A DNA stretch of 64,000 nt, taken from contig NC_134398.1 of the NCBI RefSeq assembly GCF_050003625.1, positions 67,030,891 to 67,094,890 of the forward strand, written 5' to 3'. The DNA is from Haematobia irritans. Lineage: Eukaryota > Arthropoda > Insecta > Diptera > Muscidae. The notes below the pieces were generated by a model. That model was not told the origin of the DNA and ran no database searches. It saw only the letters and a program-made list of their open reading frames with translations. Numbering within the stretch: position 1 is the stretch's first letter; each line of letters starts with the position of its first letter. A program made the translations under genes and the position numbers. Shown here piece after piece: positions 1-11,705 of the stretch.

Positions 1-280
1 TTCCCGACGTTTACCCCTAGACAGCTTAACATATCTACGTCTGAGAGACGTATGCGTTTTTAAGTTTTTCGGTCTCCCTCATGAAAATGAGTACCGAAAA
101 TTTGATTTTTTTGTTACACAATATATAAAAGTTTAGCCAAAAACGTGTTTATGTGATAAGGATTTGTATATAGAATCAGTGTAAGTACAAAAATTTAAAA
201 CAAAAATCCAAAAATTTTGTCCAGACGAGGACAAATTATGATACGTCCCACATACGTATGTTTCGCTTATCGGTGACTTT
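1..280. other. AT-rich sequence, nothing recognised
   Basis: No open frame of note, RNA gene or familiar repeat end is visible. Short runs of A and T dominate. The window edge may cut an element here. Confidence 0.5.
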
Positions 281-905
281 AAGTAGGTTCAGCTTTCTAG
301 GGTTAATTTAACGTTTCTACATATGGAGCATCACAGTTTGCTTGAGTAATCTTAAACATCTCGTCTAAGCACACACAAGTCCGATGAAAGAACGTCTTGC
401 ATATGAAGTTACATTGGGAGGTCAAATTCTTACCAACATAAACTAAGACACTAATCCTCAAGTCGGTAGATCGGACTATTTGGTACTATGCAAAAACCTG
501 GAGCGATACATACCATATACGGTACACCAATTAGTGTATCAAAAATACCTATACCGATGAAATAACATCTTGCATATGAAGTTACATTGGGAGGTCAAAG
601 TCTTACCAACATAAACTAAGACACTAATCCCCAAGTCGGTAGATCAGACTATTTGGTACTATTCAACAACCTGGAGCGATACATTTAGATTTCAAATTTC
701 AGACAAATCGGGTAAATATTTTGGTGTATCGATGCTCAAGAAGTCGATCGAGAGATCAGTCTATATGGGGGATATTCCAAAACCTCGATCGATATGCACC
801 GTATTCATTACATCTGTTTTTGGACCTAAAATACCTTTATATCTCAAATTTTAGGCAAATCGGGTAAATATTTTGGTTTCTCAATGCTCAAGAAGTAGTA
901 GAATT
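281..905. repeat. Decayed DINE-like (J-type) repeat with a 129-bp direct repeat
   Basis: A segment of 129 bp at 383-511 recurs at 556-684 with few differences, offset by 173 bp. Around it are phrases shared with family J elsewhere in the window: 'caaatcgggtaaatattttggt', 'agatcagtctatatggggg' and 'ctcaagaagt' (compare 27.8-29.6 kb and 60.3-61.6 kb). I read it as an old J-family internal tandem array. No terminus is preserved, so the family placement is moderate. Confidence 0.5.
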
Positions 906-1262
906 TATATAGTCTTAGAATTTCATCCTGATTAAAATATATGCTTTATACAGTCGGAAATCGATATTTCGGAATGACAAAGCATGTAAAAATGTAAAAA
1001 ATGCAAATTACACCGTTCATAAATGTTCCTGTAAACATGGAATTATAATTTAACTCATTGCACACCATCACTTTGTTGATCATTTTCGTATCCATCATGG
1101 AAGAAGAACAGTGAATTGAGTGAAACGTGTATTTTCTGTCTATATATTTGGATAAATCAGTTCGGCTGTACATGAATATTCGTTGTACGCTAAGAAATGT
1201 CTGAATGGATGAAATTTCACTCACGCTCACTCACTTTCACGAAAAAACATTTGTACTCACGC
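906..1262. other. AT-rich stretch with a short TCACTCACG cluster
   Basis: Mostly unrecognised. Positions 1215-1262 contain several TCACTCACG-like words that match the CGTGA-rich array on the far side of the SINE (2150-2440), so the two flanks were probably one repeat (family O) before the SINE inserted. Confidence 0.4.
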
Positions 1263-2109
1263 CCGGTAATGCTGGTGACATTTCTGAGTGTTTCAAAGCT
1301 TCTCTACACTCAAAAAAAAAAATCTTTGGATCCAAAGATTTTGACCTTCCCTTAAGGATTTTGGTATTGATTCCCAGCCAAAGATGCGGCTTCTTTAAAA
1401 TAAAGAAAAATTTTAGCGACCTATCTGGCTTTAAATCTAGGACCAATCAAATTGAAATTAGGATACAGATCTCATTTATCAAATTTTCATTCTCTTTTCG
1501 CGGTTTATAAATAAAGGTACTCACGTACAAACAAATGCCAGTTTAAAAATCCAAATTATAACGGATACTTCAAAGTAAAAAAATGCTTTCTTAATTCCAA
1601 AAAACTTAGCCTATATTTGAAGCGTTTTTATCGTAAATCTAAAAAATTAATTTAAGGACAATTTCTTTAAATCAAAAATGTGTTTATTTACTTTAAGGAA
1701 AATTAGCCTTAGTTCAAAGACAAGCGACTTTAACGGAGAGACGCAAATTTACAAAATTTGTGTCCTAAATTTAATGAAAAAAATTTGAAACAAAGATTAT
1801 AAACTTTTTTAAATTAAAATCTCATAATTTTAAAGAAATTTGTCCTTAATATTTTGTAAATTTCGCATCCTAAAATTTAGGTAAATATCATGTAAATATT
1901 TTTTTTTCAGTGTACGTGGTTTCACTGCAATGTGAAAAGCCGTTCGGACTCGGCTATAAAAAAGACGTCCCTTGTCATTGAGCTTATCATGGAATCGAGC
2001 AGCACTCAGTGATGAGAGAGAAGTTCGCCACTGTGGTATCACAATGGACTGCTGAATAGTCTAAGTGAGCCTGATACATCGGGTTGCCATCTAACCTAAC
2101 GTAACCTAA
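1263..2109 (+). mobile_element. 5'-truncated tRNA-derived SINE (family D), split by a family B element
   Basis: The body and tail of the SINE are present: a segment up to the 'aagcttctcta' block at 1306, then 'cgtggtttcactgc' from 1915 on, ending in the family tail 'gggttgccatctaacctaac'. The tRNA-like head is missing. Compared with the full copy at 19342-19682, the order and wording agree. A family B element occupies 1307-1912, flanked by a TA on each side. The SINE is therefore older than that insertion. Confidence 0.8.
1307..1912 (+). mobile_element. Family B non-autonomous TIR element (606 bp)
   Basis: It starts CACTCAAAAAAAA and ends TTTTTTTCAGTG, with TA at 1305-1306 and at 1913-1914 as a probable 2-bp target duplication inside the SINE. 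The interior matches the copies at 7146 and 18446 (shared blocks such as 'ggatccaaagattttgacc'). No transposase frame exists, so it depends on enzymes supplied elsewhere. CACTR ends with a 2-bp duplication are seen in CACTA/Mirage-type elements, but the superfamily call is inference. Confidence 0.8.
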
Positions 2110-2149
2110 ATAACATTCACAACTCACGATGAAAACATTGGCAAAATTA

Positions 2150-2440
2150 AAATATGGTTCACCATAACACAATGGACGCTATTGAAATGATAAGCGTGGT
2201 CAAAACTATGGGGGTGATTGACATTGGTGAGCTTGTATTTAACCGTGAATTTGTTCGTTAGTGTGATTTTGTGCATCTGCTTTACCATGAGTGTGAATTT
2301 GATGGTAAAGCTCAATTTTATCGTGAACGTGAATTTTTATCGTAAAGATGAATTTGATCGTCAGCGGGAATTGGTCCGTTAACGTGAATTTTTATAGTGA
2401 GCGTGATTTCGAAGAAATTTTACTCACGCACGACACATTT
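2150..2440. repeat. Degenerate CGTGAATTT array (family O)
   Basis: About seven variants of GTGAATTT or GTGATTTT preceded by CG or AG occur between 2246 and 2405, spaced roughly 15-35 bp. The matching inverse word TTCACTCACG lies left of the SINE at 1215-1262 and again at 2421. The array has no constant period, so it is a motif cluster rather than a clean satellite. Confidence 0.55.
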
Positions 2441-4410
2441 TTGTTTAGTCCCATCCACGCACATCACATAACAAATATGTAATAAAATAATAAATATTAA
2501 TTAATAAAATAATAATGAATAAAAATATATCCAATGCAAGTTCACGTGTTTAACAAATTCAAGGCCGAACTAAAGTAGTTTCGTAATATTAACTAAATTT
2601 TGTATTGGATGTCCATAGGGATAGACCAATCAATCATTAAATTGCTTAATACCCTTAAAAAATTTCCTTATAGATCTTATTTCTTGGGTGTAATTTATAT
2701 AATAATAATATTATAATTATTAAAGAATTAAAACATTTAATTAAAATTAAATAACTTAATTAAAGAGGAAAACGATATCCTAAATGAGAAGTAAATCCTA
2801 AAAATTTCTAAATTTAAATTTATAGTTTTCCTCTTAATTGCTTTATTTTCCGAAATATATAAAGGCTTATATAAAACAATAATCTACTGCGTGTGTATAC
2901 GCCCCTAACATCTCTTGGCTCAATTGTGATGTTGCTTTTAGGCTTTAGTTTGCGGATCTGGCAGCTTTGCATAATAAATCCGAAATTTTGACAAAGCATA
3001 CTTGTTTGGCAAAGTTGAATTTTCTTGGCTACACGAGTTTGATTGTACTTCCTTTTTTTCACAATCCATCAAAGTGATAGCATCGGTTTTTCAAAGCGCA
3101 ATTAAAAATAAAAGCAGCAAAATTTTGATCACGTTTTTGAGACTTATTTAAAGATTAAATTACATTTCTTCAACGTACATTAAGAAGTCTAAATAAAGCC
3201 AGCTATTTGTAAAGAATTTCGTGAGAAATTAAATCCTTCGAGTTACACCACTGTCTTGCGCAATAATATCGCAAAATATCTATTTGACTTCGTTCAGGTA
3301 AATAACTTTTCTAAAAATTATTCCTGTTTAAATGGAACGATAACTAAGTGAAATTACTTCGACAGACTCATCAATTTCATCTGACTTCGAATAAACTTCT
3401 GTGTGAAGCGGGGGGCCCAGAAAACCACGCTCCTATTTACCACGTGTCCCGAGGCAATTCAGTTTGAGGCACACTTATCTGGAATCTAGGGGAGCGTGGA
3501 TAAGCTACAAGACTCCAATCGGTCGCCGGATTTCCATAAGTTTTATGAAAAGTGCGAGTCCAGCCCAAAGAAAAATTAGGGGAAATATTCAACCGACCAT
3601 TTCCAGTTAGACGGTCTATATATTGAATGATGACCATGTGGATGAATAATTAATCTAAAATGTTTGCAAGAACCAATTAGTTTTCATAAACTAAGTCGTA
3701 TTACGAGAAATATCATAAAAAGTTCACTGGGTGTAACTTAAAAAAATTTCTCCATATCTAAACTTTCACCATTTTTATAATTTCTCCATATTTAAGAATC
3801 CTAGAACCCTCCTACTTTCTCATATATTTTATTCACATCGTATATATGTAATTCGAAGAATCCATCAAAGTAGGGGAAAAAGTAAAGAAAACAAAAAATT
3901 GTCGAAATAATGAGAGAATTAAGAAGAAGAACAACATTACAATAAATGAAGATCAACACTCGCTTTTGGTTGTAAATTCAGTCTTGGATTTTCTTCGTGC
4001 AAAAAAAAAAAAAATTATGAAAAAGTAAAAACAATCAGAATTTGCGTAATAAATCTCGTATTGAATCTCAATTGAAAAAAAAAGTAAAAATGTTAACCAA
4101 AGTGAGTGGTGATTTTCCTAGTAGTATTAAAATTTTATACAAAAGTTAAAAATTAAAGAAAAAATATGTAAAATTTAACTTTTCTAAGATATGTAACATG
4201 CATACAAACACCGAAAAAGAATTAAAAATAGGAAAAAATTTAGAATAGTGTAAATTTTTTTTTTTAAATTGAAACCAAAAACAAATAGTTATTCAGGTTA
4301 CATTAGTTGTATCACTAATGAGAAATCTTAAAAAGTAGAATAAGTGAACAAAAGTGGTAAATGAATTACAGCTATTGAAAAAAAATGTCATTATACTAAT
4401 AACTCCACAG
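2441..4410. other. Mostly unique AT-rich sequence
   Basis: No transposon ends are recognised. A less AT-rich patch at 3400-3640 has an open minus frame of about 66 codons, but I see no family motif or splice context for it. Poly-A and poly-T runs occur at 3998-4015, 4074-4082 and 4256-4264. The last 20 bases form a good 3' splice region (branch-like TACTAAT, then CTCCACAG) for the exon that follows. Confidence 0.5.
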
Positions 4411-4490
4411 AAAAGAATCCAGCATCAACTTAACACCCCCGAACGGTTCCCGCTGTTGCAGAGGCCTCTTCATCAAAGTGGAATGCTTCG
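4411..4490 (+). CDS. Candidate internal coding exon (80 nt) of an unidentified host gene
   Basis: The acceptor is CTCCACAG ending at 4410, with a branch-like TACTAAT about 10 nt upstream. The donor is GTAAGTCGAG from 4491. The segment is 50 percent G+C in a very AT-rich neighbourhood. In the frame starting at 4412 it is open throughout and reads, in part, NGSRCCRGLFIKVECF. The exon carries one base of the preceding codon and one base of the next, so its length (80) is not a multiple of three. I do not recognise the protein. The cysteine-rich, mixed basic/hydrophobic composition does not look like a transposase. No partner exon is identified in the window, so the gene would have very long introns. 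Confidence 0.55.
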
Positions 4491-5680
4491 GTAAGTCGAG
4501 TGATTTTTTTTTTCATTCTCCTTTTCTTTGTTGATAAATGACTGCGATAAGAGATCCACCTACGCATTAGTATAAAGAGCGGAGAAATTAAGAGTACTAA
4601 ATTTGCTCACTCTCTGTCTCTCATCCATTTCTTAGAGTAAGGGGAAATATAATCTCGATTTTTATTTATCGATTTTGTTCACTTGTCTATATTCGACTTT
4701 AATTTCTTTCTTTGTTATGAATATGGATGTAAACGGCATAGTGCATTTTTTCTACAGCATAGGCTCTTTGAATTAAAACCACTGTTAAAAAGTTCTATCC
4801 TATAATTAAAGAAAATTATCCAAATTACAAATTCAATTGAATTATTTCCTATGAAAATATTAAATATGTTTTCCTATTTTTCTTAATTTGATCATTTTAA
4901 TTTGATCTGCTATAACTAATTTTGAAACTTTATATGATAACTTATATATAAGGATTTTTTATATATTCTTTTTTTAATGTCTTGAATAAATTAAATTAAC
5001 GATGAATTGCTAAATTCTAATTAAGAGTTTTCCTAAGGGGAGATGATAATGCGGAAGTAGTCTAGCGTGGTTTGGTTAGATTTGGGGTTCTTTGAAACAA
5101 TGTAGCCACAGGAACCATGGTAGGGAGGGCATGGAGGCAAGGCACTCCAAATAACATCAAGGAGTCGCCGATCTACTAGGTTACCCGATTTTCCAAATAG
5201 CTTTTCCTAAATTTCACCTTTTTAATTCATTTTTTTTTTTTGGGGCATTTCGATAATTATTTTCCTAGTAACAATTACTACTCTAATTCATTAATTTTTT
5301 ATTTTTATCCCGTTTTCTGTTGTTTTTTTTTTTTATAAAAAGGGAGTCTTTAAATTTATTATTGAAACGTCGAACTGACAATTTTGAGAATAGGACGCGA
5401 ATCCCGCAACCGACTGCCCAAGCTAGCCTTCTGATGACTCCCGTAGTCCTATTCCCATTATTGATTTTGAAGGATAACTTGGTTTCCTAGAAGTGATATT
5501 TCTTTGGAAAATATTCAGAAATGCTGTATGGTGTTCGTTACAATTTATACCCTATGTATATATCCTAATATACTACCGAACCCTGATAGTCAAAATTTAC
5601 GCATAGCGAAGTTGTTTTCAATTACTTGGTTTATGTCTATGAACCGAACCTAATGTCCCTCGTGATAGATCAAATTTATA
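4491..5680. other. Intron-like sequence downstream of the candidate exon
   Basis: AT-rich, with long T runs at 4507-4515, 5231-5241 and 5322-5333. Two less AT-rich patches (5040-5180 and 5370-5460) are unrecognised. The second contains 'cgaatcccgcaac', faintly like a B-box on the minus strand, but no convincing A-box accompanies it. Confidence 0.45.
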
Positions 5681-6318
5681 CACTGAAAAAAAAGCATGCC
5701 CGGTTCCAAAGATTTTGTCTTTACTTTAAAAATTTTGGTATTGATTCCGAGCCAAAGAAGCGGAGAATACAAGTAAGGATACTTTTAAGACACAATTCTC
5801 TTTTAAATTTGGGTTTGCGTACTTGCTTCTAGGAAGCAAATTTTAATTTTTTGCTTTTTCAACTTTTTTTTCTTCATATGCTATCAAATTCTTTTACAAA
5901 CGAGTTAACGACAGCTTTATTTTCCAAATTAAGACTCGACTTCCAGTAGAAATTATGCTATGTTTCAAGTAAAAAACGTCTTTAAAATAAAGTGTTGAAA
6001 AACATGTCCTATATTAGAACGGTTTTTTGCTTTATAGTCAAGATGCAAAAAGGTAACAAATTTAATGGCAATTTCATTAAATTTAATGAATTTTTTTGAA
6101 TTATTAAAGTCAAGTTGACCTTAGCCCAATCATTTTTTCTTTCATGTTATGATACCCATTTTTAAGTGAAATCACTCAATTATAAGGACAATACGACTTC
6201 ATTGACAAGTTTGTCGACTTTTGGACAAGGAAAAAAACGTTCTATTAGAGAAATGTGTCTTCTATGCTAAGCAAAATTTGCAAAAATCTTTGACCTCACG
6301 ACAATATTTTTGTCAGTG
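5681..6318 (+). mobile_element. Family A non-autonomous TIR element (638 bp), complete
   Basis: It begins CACTGAAAAAAAAGCATGCC and ends GACAATATTTTTGTCAGTG. A TA lies on each side (5679-5680, 6319-6320). The copies at 28318 and 40468 carry the same two ends in opposite orientation. No long frame or transposase motif is present. This is the least interrupted reference copy in the window. Confidence 0.85.
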
Positions 6319-6854
6319 TACATAGTGAAGTTATTCTCATTTACTTTATTTGTCCCTATGATCCCAATAAAGATACTGTGCAGGTCAAGTTCTAATTTTA
6401 CATGTAATGTTGAGTCAAGTTGATTATCACTGAATTAATTCAATGATTGCTACGTTTGTATTTGTTTCCTTTCACTTATGGATGGCCACAGGTATTATGT
6501 TTTAAAGTCTTTACATTTCATCTGTTCATTGTAGACATCAGCGATCGTAAATATGTTGATTTTATGTTGTAGAGTTATTTTCTGGAACATCATTTGCATA
6601 ACATAAATTATTTTGTGATTATACAAATTGTTTTTAATTAACAGACTTGCTTATGACTCCATCCGTCTATTGTGTAGATGGAAACAATATAATGGAATAA
6701 GTGAACTACATGGGCAGAATACTTGCTTGAAAAGGAAACGTTTAAATTATACCTTCCTTCTACTTCAGTGGAAGTACAGATATATGATCATTTTGAATGA
6801 GAAGAATAATTTCAGTTATCTTGTAAGAGGCTGGCGGATCTAGTCGTTTCATCA
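6319..6854. other. Unique AT-rich stretch, nothing recognised
   Basis: No repeat end, RNA gene or coding-like frame with family motifs. A 71-codon open frame at 6628-6843 has no recognisable domain. Confidence 0.45.
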
Positions 6855-6883
6855 GCTTTGAGGCAGGCCGAATTTTGTGTATA

Positions 6884-8476
6884 CATTAAAAAATCGTACG
6901 CGCTTACAAAAATTTTCTCTTTGCACTAATGATTTTAGTACTGATGTCGAGCCAAAGAAGTGGCGAATTGAAGTAAGCATACTTTTAAGACATACTTCTC
7001 TTTTGAATTTGGGGTTTGCGTACTTGATTCTAGGAAACAAATTTTAATTTATTCGTGTTTTCCGTCTTTTTCTAAAAAGGTGTTAACGACAACTTAATTT
7101 TCCAAATTCAGACTCGACTTCGACCAGAAAGTATGATATGTTTCACACTCAAAGTTTATTTGGATCCAAAGATTTTGACCTTCCCTTCCCTTCCTTTAAA
7201 ATAAAGAAATTTTTTAGCGTCCTATTTGGCTTTAAATCTAGTACCAATAAAATTAAAATTAGGATACAGATCTCATTTATCATATTGTCATTCTCTTTTC
7301 GCGTTTTATTAATAAAGGTACTCACGTACAAACAAATGCTAGTTTAAAAATCCAAATTATAACGGATTCTTCAAAGTAAAAAGTGTTTTCTTAGTTCCAA
7401 AAAAACTTTGAACCAAAGACGCTAAATCCTCAAAATAAGTCCTAGCCTATATTTGAAGCGTTTTTATCTTAAATCTAAAGTTTCACTATCTCAGTTAATT
7501 TAAGGACAATTTCTTTAAATCAAAAATGTGTTTATTTACTTTAAGGAAAACAAGCTTTAGTTCAAAGACGTGCGACTTTAACGGAGGGACGAAAATTTAC
7601 AAAATTTGGGTCCTAAATTTAATGAAAAAATCTTTTGAAGCAAAGATTATAAACTTTATTTTAATTAAAATTTCATTATTTTAAAGAAATTTGTTCTTAT
7701 TCTTATTTTGTAAATTTCGCATCCTAAAATTAAGGCTGCGTAACGTTTAACATCACGTAAATATTTTTTTCAGTGCAAGTAAAAACATCTTTGAAATAAA
7801 ATGTTGAAAAACATCTCCTTTTTTGAATTATTTTTTGCTTTGTAGACAAGATACAAAAATTCAACAAACGTAAAGACAATTTCATTAATTTTGAAGAATT
7901 TTTCAGAACTGTTAAAGTTAATGCGACCTTAGTCAAAAAATTTTTTTGAGAGTGTCAAAATATTAGAAAAAGGAGAAAAGAGATTAGATTAAGAGATTGT
8001 TTAAGAAATTCATTCGAGAACAAGTGGGAATTCACTAACGAAACGCTGGATGTAAATATGAAATAAAGTTTGTTATTTGCATATTCAAACACCTTGAAAG
8101 CCCGTTTTAGAACATATCTAAGAATAACCGAAATGCACCCAGAGAAGGAATATGATCACATCAAATATGGTTCAAAAGCAAAATGTTATTTTTGGACGAA
8201 GAACATGGAACATGTTTATCGCAAACATGTTGTTTTCTCGAAAATCATGGGATGTATTTCGGCAGCAATGTATATGTTGTCTAGAAAACAAAATTTTTGC
8301 GACAAAAATGTTCCATGTTCATCGTTCAAAAATAAGATTTTCTCTTAAAACCTGTTTTGGGGTGATCATATTCCTTTTCTGCGTGTGTAAACATATCCAT
8401 TATTAAGTCAAATCACATAAATATAAGGAGAATTAAGGACATGAATATGTGGCCTCACGACAATATTTTTTCAGTG
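6884..8476 (+). mobile_element. Diverged family A element, itself split by family B
   Basis: The left end is decayed (CATTAAAAAA) but the following block ('gagccaaagaagtggc') aligns with the reference copy; the right end is CCTCACGACAATATTTTTTCAGTG-like. A B element sits at 7146-7775. Between about 7950 and 8400 the interior differs from other A copies and contains an inverted repeat: 'gaacatggaacatg' at 8201-8214 faces its complement at 8307-8320. That block is either another insertion or a different A subfamily. Confidence 0.65.
7146..7775 (+). mobile_element. Family B TIR element (630 bp) inside family A
   Basis: It begins CACTCAAAG and ends TTTTTTTCAGTG, and is flanked by CA at 7144-7145 and 7776-7777. 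The host sequence 'tatgtttca|agtaaaaac' is continuous in other A copies ('tatgtttcaagtaaaaaac'), so the insertion point and the 2-bp duplication can be read directly. Confidence 0.85.
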
Positions 8477-8590
8477 TGTTCTCCACCGTAGATTGCGTAG
8501 TAAGTTGCACTAAGGACTGTAATCGACAGTCGAATTGCTTGGATTGTGGTAAAAGTTTCCGGTGGCACCATAGGTGGATATTATAATTAA

Positions 8591-9552
8591 ATGATACAAC
8601 AAACGAAGGTCCTGGTAATCAGTCTTAATGCTATTTTTTATATTTTTTGTAAATTCATTTACGCGAAATAAATAAATAAAAAAATTGATTCAAATAACTG
8701 TTAATAAAGTTTAATAATAGAGTTATTAAAAATGATTAGGTTCCTAACTAAAATTTTAATTATTCCAGTTAATATAAATGTATTCAAATTTAAAGTTTAA
8801 GAGAAAATATTGGTTTTATAGCATTTTAATTTAGTTAATTTTTTTTATTTACTGTTTTATAGAATTCAGTTAAAACAAATGATATATTTTCTGTTTCATT
8901 ACAAATTTAATAGTTTCACCACCATTTTCATAAAGTTTTCCGTTAACTAACCAACTTTTAAACCACATTATGGACGAAGATGTCATCTTGCTTTTATATT
9001 CCAATATTCCATAGGCCAGTTAGGAACTTAACTGACGAAATTTTTTCAGTTAAAGTTAACCGGAGAGAAGATATTTGCAATTTACTTTCTGTTAACTGGC
9101 AGTTAAAACTTAACGGAGCTACATGAATTTAAAAATCCCAATCACATCATTTAAAATTCTACCTAACCTAACCTACATCTAAATTTATTTTATATTTTAA
9201 AATCTTGATTTGGACGCCATTTGGTACGATTCTATGAAATTTCTCTAAAAAACGGAATTTTACCATAACCTGAACATATTTTAACGCTACTGTTTTAGAA
9301 AAAATCACAGATTTTATGTTGGGGTCATATTTTGACCCACACTTACTTTTATTAAATAAATTGAAATATGTACCTACTTGAAAGGTTTTTTATGGTTTGT
9401 GATCATCGCAATAGGTTGTTGTTACTGTAATTTTCTGTCTGTAAGACGGAGATACCGGTTATTATGCACTCAGAGAAAGGTGAATTCAGCAATGCCTCTA
9501 AAAATAGATTTGAATCTGTTGTTGCAGTAACGTAGTAACAAATTGAAATCGA
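8591..9552. other. Unique AT-rich sequence
   Basis: Contains words of the TTAACTG/CAGTTAA kind around 8860-9110 (for example 'ccagttaggaacttaactgac'), which could be a decayed short-palindrome element, but no termini are clear. No gene seen. Confidence 0.4.
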
Positions 9553-10995
9553 AACAAATAAGGAAAGTCTAAAGTCGGGCGGGGCCGACTATATTATACC
9601 CTGCACCACTTCGTAGATCTAAATTTTCGATACCATATCACATCCGTCAAATGTGTTGGGTGCTATATATAAAGGTTTGTCCCAAATCCATAAATTTAAA
9701 TATCACTCGAATTAGACAGAATTTGATAGACAATTACAAAATCTATAGACTCAATATTTAAGTCGGCTAATGGACTAGGGTGGAGCACAATGTTAGTAAA
9801 AAATATGGGAAACATTTTAAGGAAACAATTTTAGCAATTTTTCTAAACTTCGCAAAAGTTTAGTTATGATTTATCGCTCGATATATATGTATTAGAAGTT
9901 TAGGAAAATTAGAGTCATTTTTACAACTTTTCGACTAAGCAGTGGCGATTTTACAAGGAAAATGTTGGTATTTTGACCATTTTTGTCGAAATCAGAAAAA
10001 CATTTATATGGGAGCTATATCTAAGCTAATGGGAGCTATATCTGAACCGATTGCAACCAAATTTGGCACGCATAGCTACAATGCTAATTCTACTCCCTGA
10101 GCAAAATTTCAACTAAATCGGAGTTAAAAATTGGCCTCTGTGGTCATATGAGTGTAACTCGGGCGAAAGCTATATATGGGAGATATATCTAAATATGAAC
10201 CGATTTCAACCAAATTTGGCACGCATAGCTACAATGCTAATTATACTGACTATACTACCAATTGTACTCCTTGTGCAAAATTTCAAGCTAATCGGGATAA
10301 AACTCTGGCTACTGGGTCTATATAAGTGCATATCGGGCGAAAGGTATATATAAGTCCATATCGGGCGAAAAATATATATGGAAGCTATATCTAAATCTGA
10401 ACCGATTTCAATCAAATTTGGCACACATGACTATACTACCAATTGTACTCCTTGTGCAAAATTTCAAGCTAATCGGGATAAAACTCTGGCTACTGGGTCC
10501 ATATATGTGCATATCGGGCGAAAGGTATATATGGAAGCTATATCTAAATTTGAATCGATTTCAACCAAATATGGCACGCATAGCTACAATGCTAAATCTA
10601 CTCCCTGTGCAAAATTTCAACGAAATTTGTCCAAAACTCTGGCTTTTAGGACCATATTAGTCCATATCGGCGAAGGATATATATGGGAGCTATATCTAAA
10701 TCTGAACCGATTTCTTCCAAAATCAATAGGGTTCTATTCTGACCCAAATTAGGAACATGTGCCAAATTTGAAGGCGATTGGACTGAAATTGCGACCTAGA
10801 CTTTGATCACAAAAATGTGTTCACAGACAGACAGACGGACGGACGGACAGACGGACATGGTTATATCGACTCAGGGACCCACCCTGAGCATTATTGCCAA
10901 AGACACCATGTGTCTATCTCGTCTCCTTCTGGGTGTTACAAACATATGCACTAACTTATAATACCCTGTTCCACAGTGTGGCGCAGGGTATAAAA
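9553..10995 (+). mobile_element. DINE-1-like element, family K, apparently near full length
   Basis: The leading end has 'gtcgggcggggccgac' followed by 'ataccctgcaccact'; the far end has (GACG/GACA)n at about 10824-10856, 'atatcgactcaggg' and 'gcgcagggtataaaa'. Between them are diverged tandem units of about 130-200 bp built on 'gggagctatatctaaatctgaaccgattt'. The layout (internal tandem units, GACG microsatellite, GGGTATA end) matches the Drosophila DINE-1/INE-1 group, non-autonomous rolling-circle (Helentron-type) elements. Open frames inside are by-products of the tandem units. Confidence 0.75.
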
Positions 10996-11385
10996 ATAAG
11001 ATTAAGGGATTGTAGCTATGTGAGAAGATGATGCACAGTGGTGGTGGAAAAAATTATTCAACTTGGGAGAAATGATTCTCGTATGTAACTTTCATAAGAA
11101 ATTAGCATATAAGACCCAAATTGAATAATCTCACCCAGTCAGATCTTACTAGAGACTATGGAAATGTGGATTGGCCGACACTGAAACATATGTATACTCA
11201 GGCTTGTAAGATGGGCATCTTCATGTCCAATTAGCTCGCATTTAAAATTGTAATAATATGTAAAGTAATTGATTTGGACGAAAAACTTCGTTGATATCAG
11301 GCTAACATAAAAATAGAAAGTTTTTCTTTTACACATTTTTTATTTACTAGCGCCTTTTGGTTCTAAAAAAGTGTAGGTGATAATG
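10996..11385. other. Unique stretch, nothing recognised
   Basis: No repeat termini or coding motifs are visible between the K element and the next SINE. Confidence 0.4.
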
Positions 11386-11705
11386 GGGGCTACCGTGGCG
11401 CAATGGTTAGAATACCCAATTTATATACAAAGGGTCACGGGTTCTATTCCAGACTCGACCAAACACCAAAGTATTTTTTCAGCGGTGGAATATCCCTTTT
11501 CAGTAATGTTGGTGACAATTCCGAGTTTCAAAGCTTCTCTAAGTGGTTTCATCGAAATGTGCCGCTCGGACTTGGTTCTAATAAGGAGGGCCCTTTTCGC
11601 ATTCCAAACTCGATGAATATCATACCGAGTAACTTCTGATTTTGTGTGAAGAATACATTCACTTGGTGCACGCCTTATATTGCGAATGACGAATGTACTC
11701 CACAT
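11386..11705 (+). mobile_element. tRNA-derived SINE (family D), divergent copy
   Basis: The tRNA-like head has an A-box-like TGGCGCAATGGTTAG at 11396-11410 and a B-box-like GGGTTCTATTCC at 11439-11450. The body carries the family phrases 'cagcggtggaatatccc', 'cagtaatgttggtgac' and 'aagcttctctaagtggttt'. The tail diverges after about 11640 and lacks the usual CCTAACCTAA. Pol III transcription and LINE-dependent retroposition are expected for the class. Confidence 0.75.

Larger units (their letters stand above)
6855..8590 (+). mobile_element. Fragment of DINE-like family H, interrupted at 6884-8476
   Basis: The left remnant (6860-6883) keeps 'caggccgaattttgtgta', the H leading-end phrase. The right remnant (8478-8590) continues with 'ccaccgtagattgcgtag' and 'cgaattgcttggattgtgg', which in intact H copies (13.66 and 21.96 kb) follow directly. 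The gap is filled by a family A element. Only the leading ~130 bp of H survive. Confidence 0.7.

Noticed and set aside
3437..3637. 66-codon minus frame in a less AT-rich patch
   Set aside because: No recognisable domain and no convincing splice borders.
5370..5460. tRNA-like unit on the minus strand
   Set aside because: A B-box-like word is present but there is no matching A-box at the right distance.
8070..8348. 92-codon frame inside the split A element
   Set aside because: It runs across an inverted repeat within a transposon interior and has no protein motif.
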